Of a stretch of DNA of 8,969 nt, positions 1-7,148 are shown piece after piece (position 1 is the stretch's first letter; every line of letters starts with the position of its first letter). The notes under the pieces are model-generated. The model made no database searches. It was not told the origin of the DNA and saw nothing but the letters and a program-made list of their open reading frames with translations. Origin of the DNA: an uncultured Helicobacter sp. (GTDB lineage Bacteria > Campylobacterota > Campylobacteria > Campylobacterales > Helicobacteraceae); contig CALVAF010000113.1 of the NCBI GenBank assembly GCA_944325475.1, positions 1 to 8,969 of the forward strand. The letters run 5' to 3'. Both the position numbers and the translations under genes were made by a program.

Positions 1-997
1 GCATACTCACACAATTATGAAATACGCCCTACCCCAGCTCTTACCAAAAAATATCGAATTTGTGCATGGACCGGGCTGCCCTGTATGCGTGATGTCTAAA
101 AGTCGCATTGATTGTGCCTATCAAATCGCTTCACAAAAAAATGTGATTCTAGTGACACTTGGGGATATGATAAAAGTCCCCGGAAGCTATGGAAGTCTCC
201 AGCAAGCAAGAGCTAGAGGCTTAGATATTGTCTTTGTTTATTCGCCTTTGGAGATTCTCAAAATCGCTCAAAACAACCCCGATAAAAAAATCGTGTATTT
301 TGCTATCGGATTTGAAACCACCACCCCCATGACTGCCGCACTTTTACAAAAAGTCATCAAACTAAATCTTAAAAATGTCTTTTTTCATATCAACCATGTT
401 TTAGTTCCACCTCCCCTAGAGGTCATTTTAGGCGATAAAAATTGTCAAATCAACGCACTTCTAGCCCCCTCTCATGTGAGTGTTATCACGGGTTCTAAAA
501 TTTATGAATCTTTAGTTAAAAAATACCGCCTACCTATCGTTGTTTGCGGTTTTGAACCTGTGGATGTAGGTGAAAGTCTGCTTTCAATTCTCAACCAAAG
601 CCTAGCAAACTCCCCAAAAGTAGAAACACAATACGCACGAAGTGTCACTCATGAGGGGAATCTCAAAGCTCAAGAGTTAGTCAGCCAATACTTTACCCTA
701 GAAGAAAGCTTTTATTGGCGTGGGCTTGGAGAGATTCCGCATTCTTCTTTGAAACTTAAAGAAGAATTTAGCGCAGTAGATGCCGCAGTCATCTTTAAAG
801 ATTATCTTGGTGGAATCCCCAAAGAAGAACATAAAAACTGCCTTTGTGGTGAGATTTTAAAGGGGAATAAAAAACCTTATGACTGCAAACTTTTTGGCAA
901 AGCCTGTAATCCCCAAAATCCTCTTGGAAGTTGTATGGTAAGCAGTGAGGGGGCTTGTGCGGCATATTTTAAATACCAAGGAATCCAGCCTGCATAA
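1..997 (+). CDS. hypD: HypD, [NiFe]-hydrogenase maturation protein (5' truncated by window edge)
   Basis: HypD works with HypC in the cytoplasm to assemble the Fe(CN)2CO group of [NiFe]-hydrogenases; this is family knowledge. The frame is open from base 2 and begins HTHTIMKY, the end of the family's CGGHTH motif. Compared with E. coli HypD (373 residues, Cys69/Cys72) about 43 residues are missing, including the motif cysteine just outside the window. The GPGCPVC motif has its cysteine codons at 77-79 and 86-88. The C-terminal cysteines expected to bind the [4Fe-4S] cluster are present in CLCGEIL, KPYDC, GKACNP and GSCMVSSEGAC. Visible length is 331 codons, so the whole protein would have the usual ~374 residues. 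The ATG at 17 is internal, not the start. The 3' end overlaps the next gene, and hypC or other hyp genes would be expected upstream. Confidence 0.96.
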   Translation, partial: HTHTIMKYALPQLLPKNIEFVHGPGCPVCVMSKSRIDCAYQIASQKNVILVTLGDMIKVPGSYGSLQQARARGLDIVFVYSPLEILKIAQNNPDKKIVYFAIGFETTTPMTAALLQKVIKLNLKNVFFHINHVLVPPPLEVILGDKNCQINALLAPSHVSVITGSKIYESLVKKYRLPIVVCGFEPVDVGESLLSILNQSLANSPKVETQYARSVTHEGNLKAQELVSQYFTLEESFYWRGLGEIPHSSLKLKEEFSAVDAAVIFKDYLGGIPKEEHKNCLCGEILKGNKKPYDCKLFGKACNPQNPLGSCMVSSEGACAAYFKYQGIQPA

Positions 998-2642
998 ACT
1001 CACCCCTGATTCTTATGATTTTTTAATAGAAAGCTCACAAAATTATTATGATTATTTGGTGGAAAACCACTTAGGTTATGAAGAAATTAAAATCCAAAGT
1101 ATCACCCAAAATGTTTTTGGACTGCATTTTATGCTTTACTCCAAGCTCTTTAGCTTCGAAGGCTTAGTTTTACACTTTAAGAATGAGGAATTTTTAATTG
1201 CAGAAAACTCCTTGATTCAGCCCTCTTTTTATGATGAAAAGCACAAAATCTTAGCTTTAGAGATTCCACAAAATCTAAAAAATGAATTTTTAAAGGACAA
1301 AGACGAAATTAAGCTTTTTTCGGATTTGAAATTTTTAGTCAAAAACATACTTGATTTTTACCTCCAATACAAACCTCTGCACTTCCCGACAACCAAGCCA
1401 CCAATCAACCCTCAAATAGAAACCCTAAAAGAACTCCAAAACCCACCCCACCAAGAACAGCTCCTCGCACTAGAGGGAATTTTCCAGCAAAGTTTTTGCT
1501 ACATTTGGGGCGTTGCAGGTAGTGGCAAGACAAAAATGGTGCTCCTCCATGCCCTAGCCTTTTATCTCAAATCCAATCTCAAAGTCGCCATTCTCGCCCC
1601 CACCAACAACGCCCTAGAGCAATCCCTCATCACCCTCATTGAAAGCCTAGAATCCATTGGTATTGACACAAACTGTATTTTAAGGCTTGGCACCCCTTCT
1701 CAAACTTTCGCACAAAAATTCCCCCAAAACTGCGACCCCCTGCTAACCAATAAACAAAATTACAAAAAATCCCTCCAAAATTCGCTTTTAATCGCTGCTA
1801 CTTTAGATACTTTTCTTAGACGCAGTGAGTTATACGAACTCCCATTTGTGCATTTTTTCATCGATGAAGCCGCCTTTTGTCCGCTTATTAAAGTCTTGCC
1901 ACTCTGTGCTTTTAATAAGCCCCTAACCCTCCTAGGCGACCACAAGCAACTCCAACCCATTTGTCTTTTGAGCAAAAGCAATTCCACCTCTCTTAAATGG
2001 TATAAATCAAACTTTTGGCAATATTCTAGCTTATTTTTAGAATCCTTCTTTCTTTATCAAGAAAACTTCCTCAAAATCTCCCCAAACCAATACCAACCCT
2101 CCCTAAACTTCCCCACCTACATGCTAACCTACACCCATCGCTATGGGGATAATCTCGCTAGATTACTTGATTGTTATATTTACAAAAACAACCTCAAAGG
2201 ACTCCCAAACCACACCAGCCTTTTTTATCTCCACACCCATGCAAATCCCACACCAGAAAACACCAATCCCAATGAAGCAGAGATGTGCTGCCAGCTCTCA
2301 CAAAGCTTCCTCTCTACAAAGAAAAATTTTGCAATCCTCACAACCTTTGTCAATCAACGCAAACTCATCTTGAAAAAAGCCCCTTATTTACGGGCTGAAG
2401 AATGTGTTTTTACCATTCATGCTTCACAAGGGCAAGAATTTGATTGTGTGATTTTTTCACCCGTCACACTGAATTACTATTTAAATGATTCAAAGAATCC
2501 TCAAGCTCTTTTTGCGCTTAATGTCGCACTCTCTCGCTCTAAAAAAGAAATTATTTTAGTCTGTGATAGAAATTATTGGATAAATTTAAAGGGGCAGTTT
2601 TTAGGAGAATTAATTAAAATTGCAAAGCCCTTTAGGGCTTAG
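945..2642 (+). CDS. Upf1/DNA2-like superfamily 1 helicase or ATPase
   Basis: Numbered from the GTG at 945 (565 residues), the protein carries an almost complete SF1 helicase motif set: Walker A GVAGSGKT 189-196, motif Ia APTNNALEQ 218-226, a motif Ib-like IAATLDTFL 283-291, Walker B FFIDEAA 304-310, motif III GDHKQLQP 331-338, motif IV-like YTHRYG 396-401, motif V HASQGQEFD 492-500 and motif VI NVALSRSK 526-533. PPHQEQ near 168-173 could be a Q motif. Motifs V and VI are of the Upf1/DNA2 (SF1B) type rather than UvrD/Rep. Residues 1-165 match no domain I know; there is no signal peptide or membrane segment. It is probably an ATP-driven cytoplasmic nucleic-acid motor; substrate and role cannot be read from the sequence. 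Possible starts are GTG 945, GTG 957 (GAGG 6 bases before) and CTG 990 (AAGGA 7 bases before). Any of these overlaps hypD, suggesting cotranscription. Confidence 0.85.
   Translation: MRGLVRHILNTKESSLHKLTPDSYDFLIESSQNYYDYLVENHLGYEEIKIQSITQNVFGLHFMLYSKLFSFEGLVLHFKNEEFLIAENSLIQPSFYDEKHKILALEIPQNLKNEFLKDKDEIKLFSDLKFLVKNILDFYLQYKPLHFPTTKPPINPQIETLKELQNPPHQEQLLALEGIFQQSFCYIWGVAGSGKTKMVLLHALAFYLKSNLKVAILAPTNNALEQSLITLIESLESIGIDTNCILRLGTPSQTFAQKFPQNCDPLLTNKQNYKKSLQNSLLIAATLDTFLRRSELYELPFVHFFIDEAAFCPLIKVLPLCAFNKPLTLLGDHKQLQPICLLSKSNSTSLKWYKSNFWQYSSLFLESFFLYQENFLKISPNQYQPSLNFPTYMLTYTHRYGDNLARLLDCYIYKNNLKGLPNHTSLFYLHTHANPTPENTNPNEAEMCCQLSQSFLSTKKNFAILTTFVNQRKLILKKAPYLRAEECVFTIHASQGQEFDCVIFSPVTLNYYLNDSKNPQALFALNVALSRSKKEIILVCDRNYWINLKGQFLGELIKIAKPFRA
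978..992 (+). promoter_or_regulatory. Candidate ribosome binding site and CTG start for the helicase gene
   Basis: AAGGA at 978-982 lies 7 bases before an in-frame CTG at 990-992. Starting there would give a protein beginning HKLTPDSYDF (after fMet) and cut the overlap with hypD to 8 bases, from 53 with the GTG at 945. CTG starts are rare, so this is an alternative and not the default. The next ordinary in-frame starts, TTG 1056 and GTG 1059, have no visible ribosome binding site. Confidence 0.35.
2625..2640. terminator. Hairpin between convergent helicase and groEL genes, possible weak terminator
   Basis: AAGCCC (2625-2630) and GGGCTT (2635-2640) form a perfect 6-bp stem with a TTTA loop. 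The stem lies inside the last codons of the helicase gene (Lys-Pro-Phe-Arg-Ala). Read leftward from groEL it is followed by TTTGCAATTTTAATT, a broken T-rich tract, so it may end groESL transcripts. Read rightward there is no T run. GGCTT at 2636-2640 could instead pair with AAGCC at 2647-2651, giving a competing hairpin. Confidence 0.4.
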
Positions 2643-2663
2643 GGAGAAGCCTAAAAGGAGGAA

Positions 2664-4304
2664 TTACATCATTCCACCCATGCCTCCCATTCCGCCCATG
2701 CCGCTCATATCAGGCATTGCAGGTTTGTCTTCTTTGATTTCATGCACTGTTGCTTCTGTTGTTAGCAAGAGGCTTGATACAGAAACAGCATTTTGCAAAG
2801 CGATTCTTGCCACTTTTAAAGGATCGATAATTCCGGCTTCAAACATATCCACATACTTTCCACTTGAAGCATCAAATCCATGGTTAGCATTAGAATCTTG
2901 CTCAACATTATTCACAACCACACCATCATCAAATCCAGCATTGGTTGCAATTTGTTTAATCGGTGCAGAAATGGCACGCTTGATGATTTCATAACCAATT
3001 TTCTCATCACCTTCTAAATTCAAGCTCACTTTTGCTGCAGCACGAATTAAAGCCGCACCACCACCAATAATGATTCCTTCCTCTACTGCTGCTTTTGTTG
3101 CTGAGAGTGCATCATCTACTCTGTCTTTTTTCTCTTTCATTTCCACTTCGCTTGCAGCACCCACTTTGATAACTGCCACACCACCGCTTAATTTTGCCAA
3201 TCTCTCTTGCAATTTTTCTTTATCATAATCGCTTGTAGTCGATTCAATTTGCGTTTTGATTTGTGCGATTCTTGCATTGACTGCATCTTTACTTCCCACA
3301 CCATCAACAATTGTTGTGTTGTCTTTGTCAATTACAATTCTTGAAGCTTGTCCTAAATCTGCAATTGTTGCATTTTCCAAAGTTTTACCAAGCTCTTCAC
3401 TAATGACTTCACCACCAGTTAAAGTGGCAATATCTTTTAGCATTTCTTTTCTTCTATCGCCAAATCCCGGCGCTTTAACCGCTGCGACATTCAAAACACC
3501 TCTTAATTTATTTACAACCAAAGTTGTCAATGCCTCACCTTCAATATCTTCTGCGATAATCAATAAAGGCTTTCCACTTTTCATTGTTGATTCTAAAAGT
3601 GGCAAAATATCTTTCATGGAAGTGATTTTCTTATCAGTCAATAGGATATAAGGGTGCTCTAGCTCAGCTTCCATTTTGTCGCTATTAGTCACAAAATAAG
3701 GGCTTAGATAACCCCTATCAAACTGCATACCCTCAACCACACTTAGCTCATCATTAATTCCCTTTGCTTCTTCAACTGTGATGACGCCATCTTTGCCAAC
3801 TTTTTCCATTGCTTCAGCGATTAATTCACCCACTTTCGCATCGGAATTTGCAGAGATTGTAGCAACTTGTGCGATTTCTTTTTTACCTGCTACAGGCTTT
3901 GAAATTTTCTTAAGCTCTTCAGTAATTGCCTCTGCAGCCTTATCCATTCCTCTTTTAACTTCGATTGGATTAGCCCCAGCTGTGATATTTCGTAAGCCCT
4001 CTTTGAAAATGCTATAAGCCAATACCGTTGCTGTTGTTGTCCCATCTCCTGCTGCATCAGCTGTTTTGCTTGCAACTTCTTTCACAAGCTGCGCACCCAT
4101 ATTGGCAATAGGATCTGTTAGCTCAATCTCTTTTGCCACAGACACGCCATCTTTTGTAATGCTTGGTGCACCAAAACTTTTTTGGATTAAAACATTACGT
4201 CCTCTTGGTCCCATTGTGACTTTTACTGCATCACTAAGCTGCTTCACGCCTTCAAATAGTCTATTTCTTGCATTATCTGAAAAATTGATTTCTTTACTTG
4301 CCAT
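2664..4304 (-). CDS. groEL: GroEL (Cpn60/Hsp60) chaperonin, 546 residues
   Basis: GroEL forms the double-ring cytoplasmic chamber in which non-native proteins fold with ATP and GroES. The sequence is complete and of usual length (~545). Visible landmarks are MASKEINFSDNARN at the N terminus, VTMGPRGRNV 29-38, the nucleotide-binding GDGTTT 86-91, the catalytic Asp398 in RVDDAL, GGGAAL 414-419 and the flexible Gly/Met-rich C-terminal tail ending GMGGMM. The ATG is preceded by AAGGAG with 6 intervening bases. The gene is second in the groES-groEL operon, 21 bp downstream of groES, and shares its promoter. The product is closest in character to Helicobacter, Campylobacter and Wolinella GroEL, judged from memory. 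Nothing suggests loss of function. Confidence 0.99.
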   Translation of the reverse strand: MASKEINFSDNARNRLFEGVKQLSDAVKVTMGPRGRNVLIQKSFGAPSITKDGVSVAKEIELTDPIANMGAQLVKEVASKTADAAGDGTTTATVLAYSIFKEGLRNITAGANPIEVKRGMDKAAEAITEELKKISKPVAGKKEIAQVATISANSDAKVGELIAEAMEKVGKDGVITVEEAKGINDELSVVEGMQFDRGYLSPYFVTNSDKMEAELEHPYILLTDKKITSMKDILPLLESTMKSGKPLLIIAEDIEGEALTTLVVNKLRGVLNVAAVKAPGFGDRRKEMLKDIATLTGGEVISEELGKTLENATIADLGQASRIVIDKDNTTIVDGVGSKDAVNARIAQIKTQIESTTSDYDKEKLQERLAKLSGGVAVIKVGAASEVEMKEKKDRVDDALSATKAAVEEGIIIGGGAALIRAAAKVSLNLEGDEKIGYEIIKRAISAPIKQIATNAGFDDGVVVNNVEQDSNANHGFDASSGKYVDMFEAGIIDPLKVARIALQNAVSVSSLLLTTEATVHEIKEDKPAMPDMSGMGGMGGMGGMM

Positions 4305-4325
4305 TATATTCTCCTTTTTTTAAAA

Positions 4326-4586
4326 TTAAGCAATAACACCTAAAACATCTTCTAATTTTAAAATCAAATACTCTGTGCCCTCAAGCTTTACTTCTGTACC
4401 AGAATATTTACCAAACACTACTTTATCCTCTACTTTGACTTCTTTCACTTCACTCCCAATCGCTTTTACTATACCCATTAAAGGTTTTTCTTTTGCATTA
4501 TCAGGGATAATGATTCCAGAAGCCGTCTTTGCATCTTCCTCAAGTCTTTCTACTAAAATTCTTTCACCAAGTGGTTTAAAATTCAT
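4326..4586 (-). CDS. groES: GroES (Cpn10) co-chaperonin, 86 residues
   Basis: GroES is the heptameric lid of the GroEL chamber. The protein starts MNFKPLGERILVERLEED and includes SGIIIPDNAKEKP (the mobile-loop region) and the conserved end GTEYLILKLEDVLGV. An ATG 15 bases further upstream (4601) is in frame, but I reject it because the ribosome binding site GGAGGT lies inside that extension and sits 7 bases before the ATG at 4586; MxFxPLGER is also the usual family N terminus. H. pylori GroES (HspA, ~118 residues) has an extra His/Cys-rich nickel-binding tail. This protein stops at GVIA and lacks it, like most bacterial GroES. It is the first gene of the operon. Confidence 0.98.
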   Translation of the reverse strand: MNFKPLGERILVERLEEDAKTASGIIIPDNAKEKPLMGIVKAIGSEVKEVKVEDKVVFGKYSGTEVKLEGTEYLILKLEDVLGVIA

Positions 4587-4593
4587 AAGAATT

Positions 4594-4599
4594 ACCTCC
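4594..4599 (-). promoter_or_regulatory. groES ribosome binding site that decides the start
   Basis: Leftward reading gives GGAGGT, close to a perfect anti-16S match, followed by 7 bases and then the ATG at 4586-4584. Because it overlaps the codons right after the upstream in-frame ATG at 4601, it argues that the shorter GroES is the real one. Confidence 0.85.
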
Positions 4600-4630
4600 A
4601 TAAATTAAAATTTTCGTAAAACAAGGTGGA

Positions 4631-4659
4631 ATTATAATCACTTTTTTATCGCTTGTCAA
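4631..4659 (-). promoter_or_regulatory. groESL promoter, exact sigma-70 consensus
   Basis: On the - strand TTGACA (4659-4654) and TATAAT (4636-4631) are separated by exactly 17 bases. Transcription should begin near 4624, giving a 5' leader of roughly 38 bases before the groES ATG. An intact -35 is unusual for this group, where sigma-80/sigma-70 promoters usually show only the -10 with periodic AT tracts. I see no CIRCE (TTAGCACTC-N9-GAGTGCTAA) or HAIR-like (CTTGAGT-N7-ACTCAAG) operator in or around it. Confidence 0.85.
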
Positions 4660-4685
4660 TATCTTTAGTAAAAAAATTCATTAAA

Positions 4686-4706
4686 ATTTAGTCTATATGA
4701 CTAAAT
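4686..4706. promoter_or_regulatory. Perfect inverted repeat upstream of groESL, candidate operator
   Basis: ATTTAGTC (4686-4693), five bases TATAT, then GACTAAAT (4699-4706) make a perfect 8-bp palindrome. It is centred about 72 bases upstream of the predicted groESL start and about 140 bases upstream of the predicted aspB start. No T run follows on either strand, and it lies outside both expected transcripts, so a protein-binding site is more likely than a terminator. I do not recognise the regulator. Confidence 0.45.
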
Positions 4707-4724
4707 ATTTATTAGCTTATAACG

Positions 4725-4740
4725 CTTAATATAAATTAAG
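4725..4740. repeat. Second short inverted repeat in the groES-aspB gap
   Basis: CTTAAT (4725-4730), ATAA, ATTAAG (4735-4740) is a perfect 6-bp inverted repeat. It overlaps the second copy of a direct repeat GCTTA (4715-4719 and 4724-4728, nine bases apart). In such AT-rich DNA a 6-bp palindrome can arise by chance, so its role is uncertain. Confidence 0.25.
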
Positions 4741-4821
4741 TTAATGGTTCAATTTTATTTTTAAATTTTCAAAAAACTGCTCAATAAAATTTAATTTTAA
4801 TTTTCTATAAATAAAAATAAG

Positions 4822-4829
4822 GATATACT
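4822..4829 (+). promoter_or_regulatory. Probable aspB -10 promoter element
   Basis: TATACT at 4824-4829 follows a long AT-rich stretch with phased A and T runs (4741-4820), the usual promoter style in Campylobacterota, and no clear -35 is needed there. The predicted start near 4836 would leave about 48 bases before the aspB ATG. Confidence 0.45.
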
Positions 4830-4883
4830 CCCAAGATTTAAATTAACAAAAATGGAAACTCTACAAAATTTAAGGAATCTTCA

Positions 4884-6044
4884 ATGTATGCTTCTAAAGT
4901 TACTAATCTCTCTGAATCCATTACCATTGCTATTAGCAATCTCGCTAGAGAACTCAAAGCGCAAGGGCGTGATATTCTTTCTTTTTCAGCTGGCGAACCC
5001 GATTTTGACACACCGCAAGTCATCAAAGACGAAGCGATTAAAGCTATCCAAAATGGATTTACCAAATACACTGCAGTAGCAGGGATTCCAGAGCTACTCC
5101 AAGTCATTAGCGAGAAGCTTTTAAGAGAAAATAATCTCCACTACACCCCTCAAGAAATTGTTGTGAATAGCGGTGCAAAACACTCCTTATTTAATGTCTT
5201 TCAAGCCTTGATTGAAAAAGATGATGAAGTCATTATCCCAAGCCCCTATTGGGTAACTTATCCCGAGCTTGTTACTTACAGCGGTGGCAAAAATGTCTTC
5301 ATAGAAACCACACAGGAAAATCGATTCAAAATTACTCCAGAACAGCTCAAGGCTGCTATCACTCCTAAGACTAAAATACTGGTTTTAACAACACCTTCAA
5401 ACCCAACAGGAATGCTTTATTCTAAAGCAGAATTAGAAAGAATTGCAGAAATTTTAAAAAATACAAATATTTGGGTCATTAGCGATGAAATCTATGAAAA
5501 ACTCATTTATGATAGCACTTTTACTTCATGTGGCAGCATTAACCAAGATATGCTAGAGCGCACGATTACAATTAATGGGCTAAGCAAGGCTGTGGCGATG
5601 ACAGGATGGCGCATGGGTTATCTAGCCACCAAAGACAAAAAACTTCGTCAGCTTATTATAAACTTACATAGTCAATGTGTCTCCAATATCACCTCTATCA
5701 CTCAAAAAGCTGCGATTCCAGCGCTTGATGGCAGGGCAGATAAAGACATTCAAAAAATGCGCCAAACTTTCAAAGAAAGACGCGATATTGCTTACAAACT
5801 CTTCAATGAAATTCAAGGCTTAAGCGTTGATTTGCCCGATGGTGCGTTTTATCTTTTTGCAAATTGCAAAGCTATCAATTCTAATTCTATGCAGTTTTCT
5901 AAAGATTTACTCGAAAAAGAAGGCGTGGCAGTAGTCCCCGGAATCGGGTTTGGAATGGAAGGATATTTCCGATTCTCATTTGCCACAGATTTAGAAAGTA
6001 TCCAAAAAGGAATCCAAAGAATCGCAAACTTCTGCCATTCTTAA
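4884..6044 (+). CDS. aspB: Class I aspartate aminotransferase, PLP-dependent, 386 residues
   Basis: Enzymes of this family move the amino group between aspartate and 2-oxoglutarate with pyridoxal phosphate (PLP) in the cytoplasm. The visible family landmarks are AGEPDFDTP 36-44, SGAKHS 96-101 (cofactor phosphate binding), Trp123 in SPYWVTYPE (ring stacking), SNPTG 172-176 with Asn173, DEIYEKL 201-207 with Asp201 and Tyr204, the PLP Schiff-base Lys235 in NGLSKAVAMTGWRMGY, and Arg363 in FRFSFA (substrate alpha-carboxylate). Length and motifs match the AAT I-gamma/AspB type found across Helicobacter and Campylobacter. The ATG has AAGGA 7 bases before it. The gene appears monocistronic, with groES divergent upstream and capA convergent 24 bp downstream. 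Exact substrate (aspartate, or also prephenate or aromatic amino acids) cannot be fixed by motif alone. Confidence 0.94.
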   Translation: MYASKVTNLSESITIAISNLARELKAQGRDILSFSAGEPDFDTPQVIKDEAIKAIQNGFTKYTAVAGIPELLQVISEKLLRENNLHYTPQEIVVNSGAKHSLFNVFQALIEKDDEVIIPSPYWVTYPELVTYSGGKNVFIETTQENRFKITPEQLKAAITPKTKILVLTTPSNPTGMLYSKAELERIAEILKNTNIWVISDEIYEKLIYDSTFTSCGSINQDMLERTITINGLSKAVAMTGWRMGYLATKDKKLRQLIINLHSQCVSNITSITQKAAIPALDGRADKDIQKMRQTFKERRDIAYKLFNEIQGLSVDLPDGAFYLFANCKAINSNSMQFSKDLLEKEGVAVVPGIGFGMEGYFRFSFATDLESIQKGIQRIANFCHS

Positions 6045-6068
6045 AAGCATATTTTACCCTCTGAAATG

Positions 6069-7115
6069 TTAGGAATTTGAAGAACCCCTTTTAGAAAACA
6101 AAATACCTTTATATTTCTTCTCAATCTCTCGCATTTCTTTGGGGATAGGAATCAGTCTGTATTGTCGATTCCCTTTAGATTTTTTATAAATCAGCTCTAC
6201 TTGGATAGAATCAAAAATAATTTCCCCCTCTTTATCTTTATACAAACTAAGTCCAATAAGCGCGCTGATGTTTTTAGCTAAGCCCTTTTGCCCAGAGAGG
6301 AAATTCCCCAAACTATACACAACAAAGGCATTACCAATCATTTCAATAGGCTGAATCACATGGGGGTGATTACCAATGATGATATCCGCACCATTTTTAG
6401 CTAAAAACTGCGCTAGTTCCCTTTGTTCATTGCTTGGGCTATGCTCATACTCAATCCCCCAGTGCATTGAGACAATGAGCAAATCCACCTTATCCCGCAC
6501 CGCTCTAATATCCTCTAATAACATTTGCTTGGTATAGACATTCACAAGGTATTCCTTACCTTTTGGCAGTGGGATACCATTAGTGCCATAAGTGTAGGCA
6601 AGCATTGTATAGGTGATACCATTTTTACACATTATGCGTGGAGTGGCACGCTCTTGTGCGCTCCTATAACTCCCAGCTGTGAGTAAATCGCTTCTTTTAG
6701 ATTCAGCATTCCGCCAATACTCTAACATCGCCATCACCCCTCTCTCACCTTTATCAAGGGTATGGTTATTAGCAAGACTGACAAGATTAAAGCCTAGCTT
6801 AAGCATAGAATCACCAAATTCTTGAGGGGAATTAAACACTGGGTAGGTGCTAAGTCCAAGCTGTGTGCCACCTAAAATCGTTTCTTGATTATAAAATCGC
6901 ACATCATAGGGCTTAAGAAGCGAAGCGATGGATTCTAGCATTGGGGTAAAGTCAAAGCCACTATCGGTGCGTGCGTCCTCATACACACTTTTGTGTAACA
7001 GCGCATCACCCACCATTACAATTTTAAGCCGATTTTGTGATGATTCTTGCATCTCACTTGAATCAACCACACAAACCAAACACCAAAGCAAAACAACAAC
7101 CCTTAAAATCCCCAT
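6069..7115 (-). CDS. Exported CapA/PgsA-family protein (calcineurin-like fold), 348 residues
   Basis: The first ~19 residues (MGILRVVVLLWCLVCVVDSS) look like a Sec signal peptide; the Cys15 context lacks a good lipobox, so secretion to the periplasm is more likely than lipidation. The mature part has the CapA (PGA_cap) motifs: GDALLH 36-41, FYNQET 74-79, SLANNHTLDKG 113-123, SMHWGIEYE 216-224, IIGNHPHVIQPIE 246-258 and SLGNF 268-272. These resemble metallophosphoesterase metal sites. The family includes a component of poly-gamma-glutamate capsule synthesis, but no capB or capC partner is present, so the role here is unknown; a cell-envelope hydrolase is possible. The ATG follows GAGGGAG closely. 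It lies 33 bp after the MdtI-like gene on the same strand and is probably cotranscribed. Its 3' end faces aspB with no obvious terminator. Confidence 0.9.
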   Translation of the reverse strand: MGILRVVVLLWCLVCVVDSSEMQESSQNRLKIVMVGDALLHKSVYEDARTDSGFDFTPMLESIASLLKPYDVRFYNQETILGGTQLGLSTYPVFNSPQEFGDSMLKLGFNLVSLANNHTLDKGERGVMAMLEYWRNAESKRSDLLTAGSYRSAQERATPRIMCKNGITYTMLAYTYGTNGIPLPKGKEYLVNVYTKQMLLEDIRAVRDKVDLLIVSMHWGIEYEHSPSNEQRELAQFLAKNGADIIIGNHPHVIQPIEMIGNAFVVYSLGNFLSGQKGLAKNISALIGLSLYKDKEGEIIFDSIQVELIYKKSKGNRQYRLIPIPKEMREIEKKYKGILFSKRGSSNS

Positions 7116-7148
7116 TATCTCCCTCTTTAAGCTTTGATTCTGCCAACC

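Noticed and set aside
2620..2994. 124-codon + strand frame beginning in the end of the helicase gene
   Set aside because: It is the antisense of the groEL C terminus (the Pro/Met-rich start mirrors the Gly/Met tail) and has no independent support.
3256..4323. Several + strand open frames opposite groEL
   Set aside because: They are the antisense reading of a highly conserved gene, have no ribosome binding sites, and encode Ser/Pro/Leu-rich sequence typical of antisense frames.
4587..4601. N-terminal extension of GroES (MEVIL) from the upstream ATG at 4601
   Set aside because: The extension contains the ribosome binding site GGAGGT for the ATG at 4586, and GroES proteins normally begin MxFxPLGER or similar.
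4852..5079. 75-codon frame starting at ATG 4852 and overlapping aspB
   Set aside because: It runs out of frame through the conserved aspB N terminus, has no ribosome binding site and resembles no protein I know.
4838..5107. 89-codon - strand frame across the aspB start
   Set aside because: Antisense to conserved aspB coding sequence, without a ribosome binding site or recognisable domain.
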